A DNA stretch of 34,534 nt from positions 1 to 34,534 of the forward strand of contig JBGCFH010000012.1 of assembly GCA_045106825.1 (NCBI GenBank). The letters run 5' to 3'. The position numbers and the translations under genes were made by a program. The notes under the pieces were generated by a model. That model was not told the origin of the DNA and ran no database searches. It was given only the letters and a program-made list of their open reading frames with translations. Shown here in pieces: positions 1 through 10,408 of the stretch. Origin of the DNA: CAWVWD01 sp045106825. GTDB taxonomy: Bacteria; Bacteroidota; Bacteroidia; Chitinophagales; Saprospiraceae. Positions within the stretch are counted from its first letter, which is position 1, and each line of letters starts with the position of its first letter.

Positions 1-3000
1 TGGATCAATAATTCCTGTGCCTGACCATGTTCCACCTATTGGACTTCCGCCCGTTAGCGTTACATTTCCACCATCAATACAGACATTCATATCCGGTCCT
101 GCAACTACTGTATCTCCAAACACCACTTTTATTCTAATTGAATCAAAATTAGAACAACCATTTGGATCAGTATAAGTATAATAAACATAATAGTTTCCGA
201 TTCCTCCTGCTACAAAATCATTGAAAACGCCATTAAATGCATCTACAATTCCTGGTCCTGACCAAACACCTCCTAATGGAGAATATCCTGAAAGTGTGAA
301 ATCATTTCCTGTTTCACATATTCTACGATTATTTCCAGCATTTACTGTTGGAGGAGGATTTACTGTAACTAATTTAGTATCAGAATCTGAACAACCTGTA
401 AATGTATTTTCAAAGTAATAAGTTAAAGTATGAGTACCAACACCTGCGACTCCTGGATCAAATATTCCATTAATAGAATCAATAATACCTAATCCTGTCC
501 ATATTCCACCAGTTGATGGTGTAAAGTTATTTAGCTGTAATGGATTATCTAATTCACAAATTGTATCATTTAAACCTGCTTCAACAACTGGAACTGCTCC
601 TACAAAAATAGTAGTAGAGTCTATTTTTTGACAAGTTCCTATTCCATAAGTATAATAGATTGTATGTAGTGCATTGATGGTTACACTACTTGGGTCAAAT
701 ATTCCCAAAGAAGCATCAATAATCCCTGATCCTGACCATGTTCCTCCATTAGATGGAGTATATCCATTATTAATAGTATAAAGTCCATCAGTAATACACA
801 TTCCAATTGGATCACCTGCATCTACAGTATCTCCATAAATTACGTTAATGACTAATGTATCGAAGTTGGTACAACCATTTCCATCTGTATAAGTATAAAC
901 TGGATAATACGTTCCTTCGCCACCTGCATTAATGGTATTAAAAATACCATTAATATTATCAATAATGCCTGCTCCTGACCAATTTCCACCTAAAGGACTA
1001 TAACCTGTTAAAGTAATATTATCTGGATTATTACAATATTCTACGGTATCACCAGCATTCACAATTGGTAAGTCGTGAACAATAATTTGTTTCGTATCAA
1101 AATTTTCACAACCTGTAATTGGATTCGTATAAGTATATGTTAAAGTATGTGTACCTGCACCAGCTGAAGCTGCATTGAAAGTTCCCAATGTTGCATCTGT
1201 GACACCTTGACCTGTCCAAAATCCATCTGATGGGCTGAAACCTGTCATATTAAATTCAGGCTCATCAATACAAACAGCTTGATTTGTTCCAGCATCAACG
1301 GTCGGAATAGTACCTACTAAAACTTCAATTGTATCTCTTTTCAAACAAGTACCCGAACCAAAAGTATAAACTAATTGATGTATTCCACCACCTGCAGTTG
1401 CAGGATCAAAAACACCACTTGGACTAACAATACCCGTTCCTGTCCATGTTCCACCAAAAGCTGGAGTATAACCCATCAAGGTATCCAAGCCATTATCAAT
1501 ACACATTGCTAAATCGATACCAGCGTTGATTGTATCTCCAAATTCAATAATTATTGTTAATGAATCTGAATTTATACAATTATTACCATCCGTATAAGTC
1601 AAGACAATATCATTATAAATACCGATTCCTGTTGCACCAGCCATATTAGCATTAAACACACCATTATTTGCATCAATAATACCTGTTCCTGTCCATACTC
1701 CACCACTTGTTGGCGTAAAGCCAGATAGTTGAATATTATCAGAATTGAAACAATAAGCAACAGTATCACCTGCATTGACTATTGGTAAGTCATGAACTCT
1801 AATTGTTCTTGTATCTACATTATCACAACCAAAGGCATTTGTAACAAAATAAGAAACTGTATGTAAACCGATGCCTGCGGTTAGAGGATCAAATGTTCCT
1901 GCAATAGAATCAATAATTCCGTTACCTGTCCAATAACCTCCAGCTGGAGTCTGTCCTGTTAATGTGGTCATTCCTGCATCAATACACATTTCTATATTAG
2001 TACCAGCATCTACAAAAGGTAAAGCACTTACAAATATTTCTATTGTATCTATACGTTCACAAGTTCCTGTACCTACTGTATAAACTGGATAATGGAAACC
2101 TGCTGAAACCTGACTTGGATCGAATACACCTGAAGCATTTGTGATTCCTGTACCTGACCAAATTCCACCTGTTGGGTAACCACTCAAATTAATAGCAACA
2201 TCATCAATACATAAAGTATCATTTGGTCCTGCATTTACAGTATCACCTGCCACTACATTTATATATAATGTATCATCATTCGTACAATTATTACCATCAG
2301 TATAAGTCAAGACTACAGGATACGTTCCAACATCTCCTGCTGTAATCGGATTGAATACACCATTATTAGCATCTACAATACCTTGACCTGACCAAATTCC
2401 ACCATTTGTTGGTGTAAATCCTGTTAATTGAATATTACTTGGTGTATTACAGTAAGCTACAGTATCACCTGCGTTTACATTTGGTAAAGGATGAACGATT
2501 ACGTTCTTATTATCAGAACCTTCACAACCGCCAATTGCATCAACAAAAGTATAAGTCAATACATGCGTTCCATCAGTTGCTAATGCCGGATCAAAAGTTC
2601 CTATTGTAGAATCTGTAATTCCTGTACCAGCCCAATAACCATATCCTGTACCATTAACCACAGTCGCTGTTGTTACATTAAATGGTACTGCCGAGACACA
2701 AACAACCTCATCATTTTGAGCATTGACATTTGGTACACCACGAACTAATACTGTAGTTTGATCGGTATCTTCACAAGTTCCTGAACCAACAGTATAAGTC
2801 AAAGTATAAATACCTGGGTTTACTTGTCCAGGATCAAACTGACCAGTTGTTCCATTTATAATACCTGTTCCTGTCCAAGTCCCTCCTGCTGGAGAAAAAC
2901 CAGTTAAAGTTATTGGGCTATCATAAATACAAACGGTATCACCTGGTCCAGCTTCGGCAACAATAACACCAATCAATTCCATCTCGGTTGTATCTGTATT

Positions 3001-5091
3001 CATACAACCATTTCCATCTGTATAAGTATATACTAAATCGTAAATGCCGATTCCGCCTGCTATATCTCCGTTGAAAGTACCATTATTTGCATCTACAATA
3101 CCTGGGCCTGACCAGACACCTCCAGCAGGATTATAATTTGTTAATGCAATATCTGTTGGTACATAACATTCTGTTACGTTACCTGCGACAGTAACAACGG
3201 GAAGTGGAGAGATTGTTATTGATCGTGTATCTGAATTTTCACACCCTGTTACTGGATCAGTATAAACATATGTTAAAGAGTATGTTCCTGTTGCGATTGT
3301 GGGATCAAATGTTCCTGCATTTCCATCAATAATTCCTGTTCCTGTCCAAATTCCACCTAAAGGAGAATGTCCACTTAATGTATAAACTGGGTCATTAGCA
3401 CAAACTAAAACATTATTACCTGCATCAACAGTAGGGATAGGATCAACTTGAATTTGCATAAAAATTTTCTTCAAACATGAACCTGTTCCTGATGTATAAC
3501 TAATTGTATGTAAACCTACTCCTGCTGCTTGTGGTGAGAAATTAGGACTTGTACCAATAATACCTGGTCCTGACCATGTTCCGCCTATTGGAGAATAATT
3601 TGTAATTGTATATATACCACTATTAATACAAACCGTATCTCGCCCTTTAGATAAAATAAGTGTATCTCCAAAAGTAACCGTCATCAATAACGAATCTGTA
3701 TTCTCACAACCATTATTGTTAACATATGTGTAATACAAGGTATATATTGTATCTAAGCCCCTGTATCCTAAACCGCCTGCCAAATTTGGGTTAAACATTG
3801 CATTAGCAGGATCAGTAATTCCTGGTCCTGACCATAATCCACCTAAAGGTGTATAACCTGTGATTGGAAAACTAACAGCCGTATCACACATTGTGTATGT
3901 TGCACCTGCATCTACAGTCGGTAAAGGTGCAACTGTAACCTCGATTACATCAGAGCTAATACAATCTGTAATAGGATTCGTGTAAGTATATGTCAAAAAG
4001 AATGTACCAACACCTGCTGTGTTAGGATTAAATATACCTGCACTTCCATCTGTAATTCCTGGGCCTGACCATATTCCACCCATTGGACTTGGTGATAATG
4101 TAAACGCATCTGTTTCTGCACACACTAAAGTATCATTCCCTGCATCTACATTTGTTATTCCTTCTACAACAAAATCTATAACATCTGTATCAGAGCAAGT
4201 TCCAGTACCATATGAATAAACTAAAGAATGTGTACCAACACCTGCAGCAGAAGGAGAGAAATCGGGTCCTTGACCAATTATTCCATTACCTGTCCAAATA
4301 CCTCCAGATGGTGAGAAGTTATTTAGAGTATGTGTACCACTATTAATACATAATGTATCCGGGTTTCCTGCACTAACGACAAGGTTATTAACCACTGTTA
4401 TCTCTGTAGAATCTAAATTTTCACAATTATTCGCATCTACGTAAGTATAATATAAGGTATATGTTCCCAAACCTCCTGCGGAGTCAATATTAAAAAAGCC
4501 TTGATTGTTATATAACGCACCAGAGCCTGACCATGTTCCACCTACTGGTGTTGCGACATTTAACTGAATATCATAATTGACATCACAGTATGTTTCATCT
4601 GCTTGAGCATTTACCGTTGGTAATCCTGAAACATTAACAACTAATTCATCTGTATTTTCACAATTATTACCATCTGTATAAGTGTATGTAATCGTATGTA
4701 ATCCAACACCTGCTATTACAGGATCAAATGTTCCATTTGACTGATTAGTAATACCTGTTCCCGTCCAAGTTCCACCTAAAGGAGTTCCTGTACTAATATC
4801 AAAAGATGGTTCATTAATACAAACATTAATATTTGCACCTGCATTAACCATCGGTAATGGATGTACCGTTACATCGAATGGCACATCAGCAGGACAACCA
4901 TTTCCAATATCATAATTATAATAAACAGTATAAGTTCCTGGTACAACTGAACTTGGGTCAAAAACGCCATTTGCATCAATACCTGTTCCTGACCAAGTTC
5001 CACCTTGTAAATTAGGTATTAAAGTAATTGGAGCATTATCAACACAAGTTTCAACTGGAACACCTCCATTTACAGTAATTGGACCTGGTGT
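1..5091 (-). repeat. Coding array of about 22 modules in a three-module higher-order repeat
   Basis: The GGxWSGxGI core recurs about every 237 bases (for example near 22, 258, 500, 735, 976, 1213, 1442 on the plus strand, up to about 4992). Module types alternate: type A (TGCxNxDT...VNAGDTVxYC), type B (YTDGNGCxNxDT...GDTVxAG...CI) and type C (GTGTCxxxDT...VDAG...C). The type-B landmark starts at 155, 872, 1577, 2285, 3005, 3707 and 4424, spaced 717, 705, 708, 720, 702 and 717 bases, all multiples of three. The last modules before the PKD region depart from this order. The DNA of the copies has diverged clearly while the protein pattern is kept. Confidence 0.9.
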
Positions 5092-7836
5092 AGCTTCAAT
5101 TGTAAATGTTACAGTATCCGATTTAGTTGTACAATCATTTGTTATACTAATGATTGCCATATAATCCCCTGCACTCGTGAAGTTATAAGTTGGAAATGCT
5201 TGATTAGATGTCGCTAATAAATTATTAGTTGGCGAACCATCAATCTCGAAAAACTCCCAAGCATAAGTATGAATTGCTCCTCCTCCATCAAAATAAGTCA
5301 CTGTTGGAGAATAAGAAAAGGCATCACAAGTAGGAGTTGGAGGAGTTAAAGTAATTGCTGGACCATCGACTACAATAATTGTATCTGCCCAAGTAGAAAC
5401 ACCACATGGATTAGTAGCCGTCATATTCACAATAAATTCTCCTGCTGTATTAAATAATATTTGAGCATTTGAAGAAGAATTTGATGTTCCATTTATAAAA
5501 GATGTTCCACCCGAAGGTGTAACAGTCCAATCATAAACTAAGCTATCTCCTGTTGAAGCATTATTAAAATATATTTCAATAGGATTACAACCATCACCGT
5601 TAGCTATTGGAGCAGAACCATTAGTTGAAAATGAAGCATTAGCTGTTGGCTCTCGTAAAATATGAACCCTTGATGTATCATTGAATTCACCACACAACGT
5701 GCTCACATTTACGGTTATCTCATAAAACCCTGGGCCTCCAACAAATATATGTGTTGGATTTTCAGGTGGAAAGGCTAAAGAATCTAAAGCACCTGATGCA
5801 GTATCACCAAAATTCCATGAAGGAGTTCCTGAAATACCAAAAGTACAATAATTTAAACTAAACGGTATTCCTGTGGTAGAAGCAACCGAATGACACTCTA
5901 TAGCGACACTACTCAAATCTCCGGTAGGTGTCTGTGAAACAGTAATAGGTGATGAGTTCGTATGCTCAAAACACTCATTTACAGCATAAAGTGTTACATC
6001 ATAAGGCATACCTCCTTGCGGTACATCTGTACATGATAAATTATCTCCTAAATCAAAAACATGAGCTGCTGAATCTTTATAAAATATAGTGTCTCGACTT
6101 CCATCGCCCCACTCCCATATATAATATACAACTCTATTACTTATAGTATCTGTATTATTCAAAGTAAATACAGTATCACCTTCACAAACATCAGCCGTTC
6201 CAACAATACTCATATCTGCTAAAGGTCTATCTAAATAAAATATCGTATCTTGAAAAGTACCGACACAACCTGCCCCATTATCCCCAGTTACCGTTACGAT
6301 ATAAACTCCAGGCGAAGTATATGTATATGCAGTAACATTTCCTACAAAAGGGACTGCACCACCTCCATCGCCATAATCAATCGTATAAGTATGTGTACCA
6401 TTATATCCTGAAGAAAAACCGAATACAACACCGAGTTGATCGCCTGGATTAATAATTGTTTGACAGGTTTGAGTTCTATCAAATCCAGAACTACCAATCG
6501 TAAAGCCTGGTGTAGGACTTGATGTTACAGATGCCGTACCTGATGAAGTACAAGTTTGACCACCAATAAATGCACCTGCCAAAGCAGCACTACCCGTACT
6601 TATCGAAACATCTCCGTTTAATGGCAATGAAGATGGTGCATTTGAACTTGTATGTATAATACTTCCATTTTGATAATAAACTACCTGTCCATTCAAAATA
6701 CCAACTGCTAATGTATCTCCAAGGCTGACTGTTCCAAAACTACCTTGATTTACTCCACTTTCATAGATTGTTATTACACCATTTTGAGTTTCAATAGCAT
6801 AATCTATAGAACCAACTCCTACATATGGAGATAAATTTATACCCGGAATAATTGTTGGAGTGGCACTTGAAGGTGTTTCCCAATAAACTTGCACATGATC
6901 TCCTCCAGTACCTTCTTTATGCAAAATCTCAAAATAATATCGCTCACCTGCTACAAGTGAAAGTCCAATACTTCTTTGTGTTGAATATTTATTAAACTGT
7001 GTTACATTTGACCAACCATTGAGGTAAGCAATTAAATACAAGTTTGATGGACTTTCGTTAGAACTTAAATAAAAATGACTCGCATCATCTCCCGTTATTG
7101 TAAAATAATATGTTCCTGTTTGAGGAGCTTCTATAAAACCATAAATCTTTGAACCAAAATTACTTCCAATATTATCTGGAGCGTCTAAACTTGTTAATGT
7201 ACCAGAAAATGAAGGATTGTCAGGAAAATCAGCTGAATTTGTCAGATTAGAAATTGATGTTCCATTAATCCCCATAAAACGTTCGTAATTTACAGTACCA
7301 GCACTAACTTGATTACCAGAAGAAAGGTCGCTTAGTCCAAAAGCCAATTGTACATTCGGATCTGCCACAAAACCTATAAATTCTCCTTCATCAATTGTTT
7401 GAGTAGAATTTGCACTGGAATTATAATTACTTGAACTAATAGATTTTATTAATGAATCATTACTAACTACCGAATTCACTAAATTTGTCCATGTTGCAGC
7501 TATCGGAATTGTTGGGACATGTGCCGTTGCAGTTACATTAAAAGTCGCTCCTGAAGAGTTAGGAGTAAAAGCATGTGTTGCACTTGTACCCGATGCAGTA
7601 TTTGAATTTGATGAAGGATCACCAAAATCCCACCTATAAGTTGCACCTGCTTGAATAGATGCTGGGTCAATCGTAAAATTAACATTTTGTTGACCACATA
7701 TTGCAGTACTGGGATTTACAATGACTACTGGTGTAGTAGGTGTAGTACATTGTGCATTAACCTCAACAACAAATATTGATTGTATAAGAATTAATATAAA
7801 TATTATAGTAGGTGATTTGTAGTATAAACTTTTCAT
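1..7836 (-). CDS. Giant secreted repeat adhesin, PA14 and PKD domains, C-terminus outside window
   Basis: An open frame of 2,612 codons with no stop runs off the left edge; I read every codon on the minus strand. The ATG at 7836 is followed by a signal peptide (MKSLYYKSPTIIFILI..., cleavage near VNAQ). A first PKD-like domain lies at about residues 40-105 (WDFGD at 69-73). A PA14-like domain covers about 228-322 (GTYYFTITGDDAS, then LHKEGTGGDHVQVYW), often carbohydrate binding. Further PKD-like domains carry DYGDG near 488, WEWGDGS near 574 and WNFGD near 674. From about residue 916 to the edge come about 22 modules of about 79 residues with GGxWSGxGI and paired cysteines. A T9SS C-terminal domain is expected beyond the edge but is not visible. 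The PorP/SprF-like gene lies 95 bases upstream on the same strand, so I infer a surface adhesin exported with its help. The ligand is unknown. Confidence 0.93.
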   Translation of the reverse strand, partial: MKSLYYKSPTIIFILILIQSIFVVEVNAQCTTPTTPVVIVNPSTAICGQQNVNFTIDPASIQAGATYRWDFGDPSSNSNTASGTSATHAFTPNSSGATFNVTATAHVPTIPIAATWTNLVNSVVSNDSLIKSISSSNYNSSANSTQTIDEGEFIGFVADPNVQLAFGLSDLSSGNQVSAGTVNYERFMGINGTSISNLTNSADFPDNPSFSGTLTSLDAPDNIGSNFGSKIYGFIEAPQTGTYYFTITGDDASHFYLSSNESPSNLYLIAYLNGWSNVTQFNKYSTQRSIGLSLVAGERYYFEILHKEGTGGDHVQVYWETPSSATPTIIPGINLSPYVGVGSIDYAIETQNGVITIYESGVNQGSFGTVSLGDTLAVGILNGQVVYYQNGSIIHTSSNAPSSLPLNGDVSISTGSAALAGAFIGGQTCTSSGTASVTSSPTPGFTIGSSGFDRTQTCQTIINPGDQLGVVFGFSSGYNGTHTYTIDYGDGGGAVPFVGNVTAYTYTSPGVYIVTVTGDNGAGCVGTFQDTIFYLDRPLADMSIVGTADVCEGDTVFTLNNTDTISNRVVYYIWEWGDGSRDTIFYKDSAAHVFDLGDNLSCTDVPQGGMPYDVTLYAVNECFEHTNSSPITVSQTPTGDLSSVAIECHSVASTTGIPFSLNYCTFGISGTPSWNFGDTASGALDSLAFPPENPTHIFVGGPGFYEITVNVSTLCGEFNDTSRVHILREPTANASFSTNGSAPIANGDGCNPIEIYFNNASTGDSLVYDWTVTPSGGTSFINGTSNSSSNAQILFNTAGEFIVNMTATNPCGVSTWADTIIVVDGPAITLTPPTPTCDAFSYSPTVTYFDGGGAIHTYAWEFFEIDGSPTNNLLATSNQAFPTYNFTSAGDYMAIISITNDCTTKSDTVTFTIEATPGPITVNGGVPVETCVDNAPITLIPNLQGGTWSGTGIDANGVFDPSSVVPGTYTVYYNYDIGNGCPADVPFDVTVHPLPMVNAGANINVCINEPSFDISTGTPLGGTWTGTGITNQSNGTFDPVIAGVGLHTITYTYTDGNNCENTDELVVNVSGLPTVNAQADETYCDVNYDIQLNVATPVGGTWSGSGALYNNQGFFNIDSAGGLGTYTLYYTYVDANNCENLDSTEITVVNNLVVSAGNPDTLCINSGTHTLNNFSPSGGIWTGNGIIGQGPDFSPSAAGVGTHSLVYSYGTGTCSDTDVIDFVVEGITNVDAGNDTLVCAETDAFTLSPSPMGGIWSGPGITDGSAGIFNPNTAGVGTFFLTYTYTNPITDCISSDVIEVTVAPLPTVDAGATYTMCDTAVSFPITGYTPLGGLWSGPGITDPANAMFNPNLAGGLGYRGLDTIYTLYYTYVNNNGCENTDSLLMTVTFGDTLILSKGRDTVCINSGIYTITNYSPIGGTWSGPGIIGTSPNFSPQAAGVGLHTISYTSGTGSCLKKIFMQIQVDPIPTVDAGNNVLVCANDPVYTLSGHSPLGGIWTGTGIIDGNAGTFDPTIATGTYSLTYVYTDPVTGCENSDTRSITISPLPVVTVAGNVTECYVPTDIALTNYNPAGGVWSGPGIVDANNGTFNGDIAGGIGIYDLVYTYTDGNGCMNTDTTEMELIGVIVAEAGPGDTVCIYDSPITLTGFSPAGGTWTGTGIINGTTGQFDPGQVNPGIYTLTYTVGSGTCEDTDQTTVLVRGVPNVNAQNDEVVCVSAVPFNVTTATVVNGTGYGYWAGTGITDSTIGTFDPALATDGTHVLTYTFVDAIGGCEGSDNKNVIVHPLPNVNAGDTVAYCNTPSNIQLTGFTPTNGGIWSGQGIVDANNGVFNPITAGDVGTYPVVLTYTDGNNCTNDDTLYINVVAGDTVNAGPNDTLCIDDVAINLSGYPTGGIWSGTGITNASGVFDPSQVSAGFHYPVYTVGTGTCERIDTIEIFVSALPFVDAGTNIEMCIDAGMTTLTGQTPAGGYWTGNGIIDSIAGTFDPLTAGIGLHTVSYFVTNAFGCDNVDTRTIRVHDLPIVNAGDTVAYCFNSDNIQLSGFTPTSGGVWTGTGIIDANNGVFNANMAGATGIGIYNDIVLTYTDGNNCINSDSLTIIIEFGDTINAGIDLAMCIDNGLDTLMGYTPAFGGTWTGTGIVSPSGVFDPATAGGGIHQLVYTFGSGTCLKRDTIEVLVGTIPTVDAGTNQAVCIDEPEFNMTGFSPSDGFWTGQGVTDATLGTFNAASAGAGTHTLTYTYTNPITGCENFDTKQIIVHDLPIVNAGDTVEYCNNPDNITLTGYSPLGGNWSGAGIIDNINGIFNTINAGGEGTYYPVYTYTDGNGCTNFDTLVINVIYGDTVDAGDPIGMCITDGLYTINNGYTPSNGGTWSGSGIIDASLGIFDPSSVTINALHTIYYTYGIGTCQKIDSTTIFVGAVPVVEAGLNDTICELDNPLQLNNFTPSTGGIWTGLGIIDSINGIFDPGVAGVGTHTLTYYFENTFTGCSDSDTKLVTVNPPPTVNAGNNRRICETGNDFTLSGYSPLGGVWSGPGIVDAFNGVFNDFVAGGIGNYYVYYTYTDPNGCSNFDSIRIKVVFGDTVVAGPDMNVCIDGGNVTLTGGSPIGGTWSGTGIIDP

Positions 7837-7931
7837 TTGAAATCTTTTAGCTTGTGTACTTTGTATTGTTCCGTTGCCGTTTGTTTTTCGGTTGTTTTCG
7901 TTTGTTTTCTATTTACTCTTATTCGTTTTCC

Positions 7932-9038
7932 TTAAAATATATTAACAGCATCTGTTCCTTTAAATTGGTAACAACCACCATTATTACTACGTTTTCTTCT
8001 ACCAAAAATGCCTTTACCTGCTCGACCTCTTCTCGGCAATCCAAACATAGAAGCATTTCTGAAAGTTAAAGCAAGTGTAATCTCATGTGTACCATAAGTT
8101 CTTGCACCAAGTCCAGTCGTACTCAAATCATAACTGTAACCCATCGCAAACTCTGTATCTCGATTTAAGTCACCTTCAAATCCTGCTGTTAAAATGATAG
8201 AGTTGGTATTCTGAAAATCAATTAAACCTTGTTTGTTTTGGTAAAAAAGCCCTATATACATCGGACGACTTATGGTATAAACGCCATAAGAAACAACCTT
8301 GATTCCATTTTGATAATCAAATTTAAAGTTGGGTGATAAGTAAAGTATTCGTTTTTGGGAGTAATTAAAAGAAACCACTTCTATCATCGTTCCTGCATGA
8401 AAAGTAAACCGACGAGGCAAAGGAGATTCGATTTCTTGTATTGAAGCGTCAGGAGTCGTTAGGTGATGTACCGCAAAACCAATATTAGAATTAATGGCTC
8501 TTCCGCCTCCTAATGTACCACCAAATCGTGCAACAACTCCTGCGTCAAAATCTGCGTATTGCTTAGTCTGAAATATTGGTGTAGCCGTTGTTGGACGAAC
8601 ATCTCCTAAAACAGGATCTAACTGATCCGTAAATAGAAACTTACTCCAATCGACTGCTTTTTGTCCAAAACTTGTTTTGACTCCAGCTTGAATAATCGCA
8701 TTCTTATTAAGTTTAATAAGGTAAGCATATGAAATACCAACATTAGTAGTAGTTAAAAGCCCCTCTCCTTCAACATCTTTTGAGGCTAAAATTCCAAAAG
8801 CACTATTGATAAAAGGTTCTTGTATATCTGCAGATACAACATAAGTATTGAATCCACCTGGAACATAATTCCATTGATGACGATAAGCGGTTGCTAATGT
8901 TAATCCTTCTCTCGCACCTGTAAATCCAGGGTTTAAGTAAAGGCGATTGGCGTAAAATTGTGAAAATGCAGGATCTTGAGCTTCCGCACATAATACAATT
9001 GTTACTAATACAATAACAGTGAGTAGTAACTTTTTCAT
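7932..9038 (-). CDS. Type IX secretion system membrane protein, PorP/SprF family
   Basis: A 368-residue protein with a signal peptide (MKKLLLTVIVLVTIVLCAEAQ) followed by the family hallmark DPAFSQFYANRLYLNPGFTG and YRHQWN. The body looks like an outer-membrane beta barrel with alternating hydrophobic strands and ends in a glycine- and tyrosine-rich segment (FAMGYSYDLSTTGLG, then THEITLALTF). Members of this family are outer-membrane partners needed for secretion or attachment of particular T9SS cargo; SprF serves SprB in gliding flavobacteria. Here it lies 95 bases upstream of the giant adhesin with no terminator hairpin between, so I infer it serves that adhesin. The tail after the last strand is unusually basic (RRGRAGKGIFGRRKR) and contains one cysteine. 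I avoid a symbol because paralogues are many. Confidence 0.93.
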   Translation of the reverse strand: MKKLLLTVIVLVTIVLCAEAQDPAFSQFYANRLYLNPGFTGAREGLTLATAYRHQWNYVPGGFNTYVVSADIQEPFINSAFGILASKDVEGEGLLTTTNVGISYAYLIKLNKNAIIQAGVKTSFGQKAVDWSKFLFTDQLDPVLGDVRPTTATPIFQTKQYADFDAGVVARFGGTLGGGRAINSNIGFAVHHLTTPDASIQEIESPLPRRFTFHAGTMIEVVSFNYSQKRILYLSPNFKFDYQNGIKVVSYGVYTISRPMYIGLFYQNKQGLIDFQNTNSIILTAGFEGDLNRDTEFAMGYSYDLSTTGLGARTYGTHEITLALTFRNASMFGLPRRGRAGKGIFGRRKRSNNGGCYQFKGTDAVNIF

Positions 9039-9863
9039 AGGTGAAATTTCTTAATTTACTTTGCTGAAAGTTTAGTCTATTTGAATATTAGGTATTGTGT
9101 CTTATTATTACACATTCAAATATCAACAACAAATTCAAAACCAATTACAATAAATTATACTACTTGTCACCTTCAATCTTATTACAAAAAAGTTTAATAA
9201 CTATTGCTAATAAACAATTTCAAAGAAAATTGAAACTATCAAAATTTAATAATTTATTAGAAATTATATACAATTATTCATGGTATCTAAAATAGATACG
9301 CAAATAGATTTTCCCGAAATGAACCAAAGTATCATTTTTGGAGGTAAATATTTTTTAGGCGCATCACAAAATACACACAAAACTACAAATAATCTTGTAC
9401 TTAATGATTTCTGTAAGTGTTAATGTGACTTGATTTGAATGTTTTTTTCCGATTTTTAATAGGGACAAAAATCAGTGGACTATTATTACTGGAGATGAAC
9501 TGTTTTATATTAATATTTCTTTTGAAGAAATCACGAATTAGTTGGTGTAGTAAGTGCATCATAATTTTGAAATTTTGTGAGTAAAACACATTTTACTTTA
9601 TAGTAAAATATTGTCAATAATGTTTGTTCAATAATGTGTTTTTGTTTTTCAAGTTAAATAAACGGAGTTATATTTCAACTTGTTTCAAAAAATATGAACT
9701 TTAAACATCTAAAAAAAGCTAATGCGTTTTACATGAGTAAGTGAATTTCCTAAAACAAAACAATATATTTTAGTAAATATCAACATGTAACGTTTTCTAT
9801 TCATAGAATTGTATGACAGCATTAAACGATTTTATCAAAATCGTAATATTCTTATTAAAAGAA
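9039..9863. other. AT-rich gap of about 800 bases without a convincing gene
   Basis: Only short, low-complexity frames occur here (9095-9295 plus, 9401-9589 minus), rich in Asn, Ile, Lys and Phe as expected of AT-rich noncoding DNA and without recognisable motifs. A small hairpin (gtatctaaaatagatac) lies near 9281-9297. The promoter of the porP/adhesin unit should lie at the left end of this gap, but I see no clear TAnnTTTG box there. Confidence 0.5.
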
Positions 9864-9896
9864 AAAAGAAGTATCAATAAAATCGATACTTCTTTT
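9864..9896 (-). terminator. Intrinsic terminator of the SCP2-domain gene
   Basis: A perfect 12-bp stem (aaaagaagtatc / gatacttctttt) with a 9-base loop lies about 45 bases beyond the SCP2 gene stop. Read on the minus strand it is followed by a T-rich stretch. Confidence 0.75.
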
Positions 9897-9940
9897 CCTC
9901 AAATCATTTTTTAATCCTAAATATTAAGCAATTTCATAAT

Positions 9941-10225
9941 CTACCCAAACAGAGATTGTAATTGCATTGCAACACTCATATCACCATCAATTTTAATTTT
10001 TCCGCTCATAAATGCCATCATCGGATTTAAGTCACCAGACATCATTGCTTCAAAATCTGACGCTTCCATTGAAATTGTACAATCCGCCTCATTATCCTCT
10101 TGTGATACTATGTTGCTATCACCAGTTCCATCTAAATGAATAATATTTCCACCTAAATCAAACTTAATCGTAGAACCAATTGGTGCAGCATTAGCTGCCA
10201 TTTCTTGAATTTTTGCTAAAATCAT
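9941..10225 (-). CDS. SCP2 sterol-binding-domain protein
   Basis: A 94-residue protein covering nearly a whole SCP2-like fold. An N-terminal helix is followed by the beta pattern STIKFDLGGNIIHLDGTG, then ADCTISMEASDFEAMMSGDLNPMMAFMSGKIKIDGDMSVAMQLQ in separate parts; the segment SGDLNPMMAFMSGKIKIDGD is the typical signature. Such small single-domain forms bind lipids or acyl-CoA in the cytosol, and the true ligand in bacteria is generally unknown. There is no signal peptide. It stands alone with its own terminator, and the TPR gene upstream is separated by about 570 bases. The family call is firm, the function is open. Confidence 0.9.
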   Translation of the reverse strand: MILAKIQEMAANAAPIGSTIKFDLGGNIIHLDGTGDSNIVSQEDNEADCTISMEASDFEAMMSGDLNPMMAFMSGKIKIDGDMSVAMQLQSLFG

Positions 10226-10408
10226 TTCTTTTAGTTTATTTGTTATAATGTATGTATAATCTTTGTAACTGTATTTATTTCGTTGATAGATTTTTAATTT
10301 TCGAGACGAACGTATTCAAACGCTCTTACTTCAAAAGAAAATCAATTATTGACTACGAAACTGGAGCTTCGCAATACATAAAATCAACATAACAAATACA
10401 GCTACTTT
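10226..10408. other. Non-coding part of the gap beside the SCP2 gene
   Basis: This AT-rich stretch upstream of the SCP2 gene shows no convincing frame, hairpin or TAnnTTTG box. Beyond it lies the TPR relic (10409-10600), and 10601-10797 is again AT-rich with nothing I can identify. Confidence 0.4.

Noticed and set aside
221..4219. Plus-strand frames inside the adhesin region (221-418 and 4019-4219)
   Set aside because: They are antisense to the repeat modules and rich in Pro and Ser as a by-product of the GGxWSG repeats; the continuous minus frame explains the DNA.
1..5091. Regularly spaced repeats as a possible CRISPR array
   Set aside because: The period of about 237 bp is far too long, spacing is always a multiple of three, and the repeats are coding and diverged.
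9095..9589. Small frames in the gap upstream of porP/sprF
   Set aside because: Low-complexity AT-rich composition, no motifs, no promoter or ribosome site.
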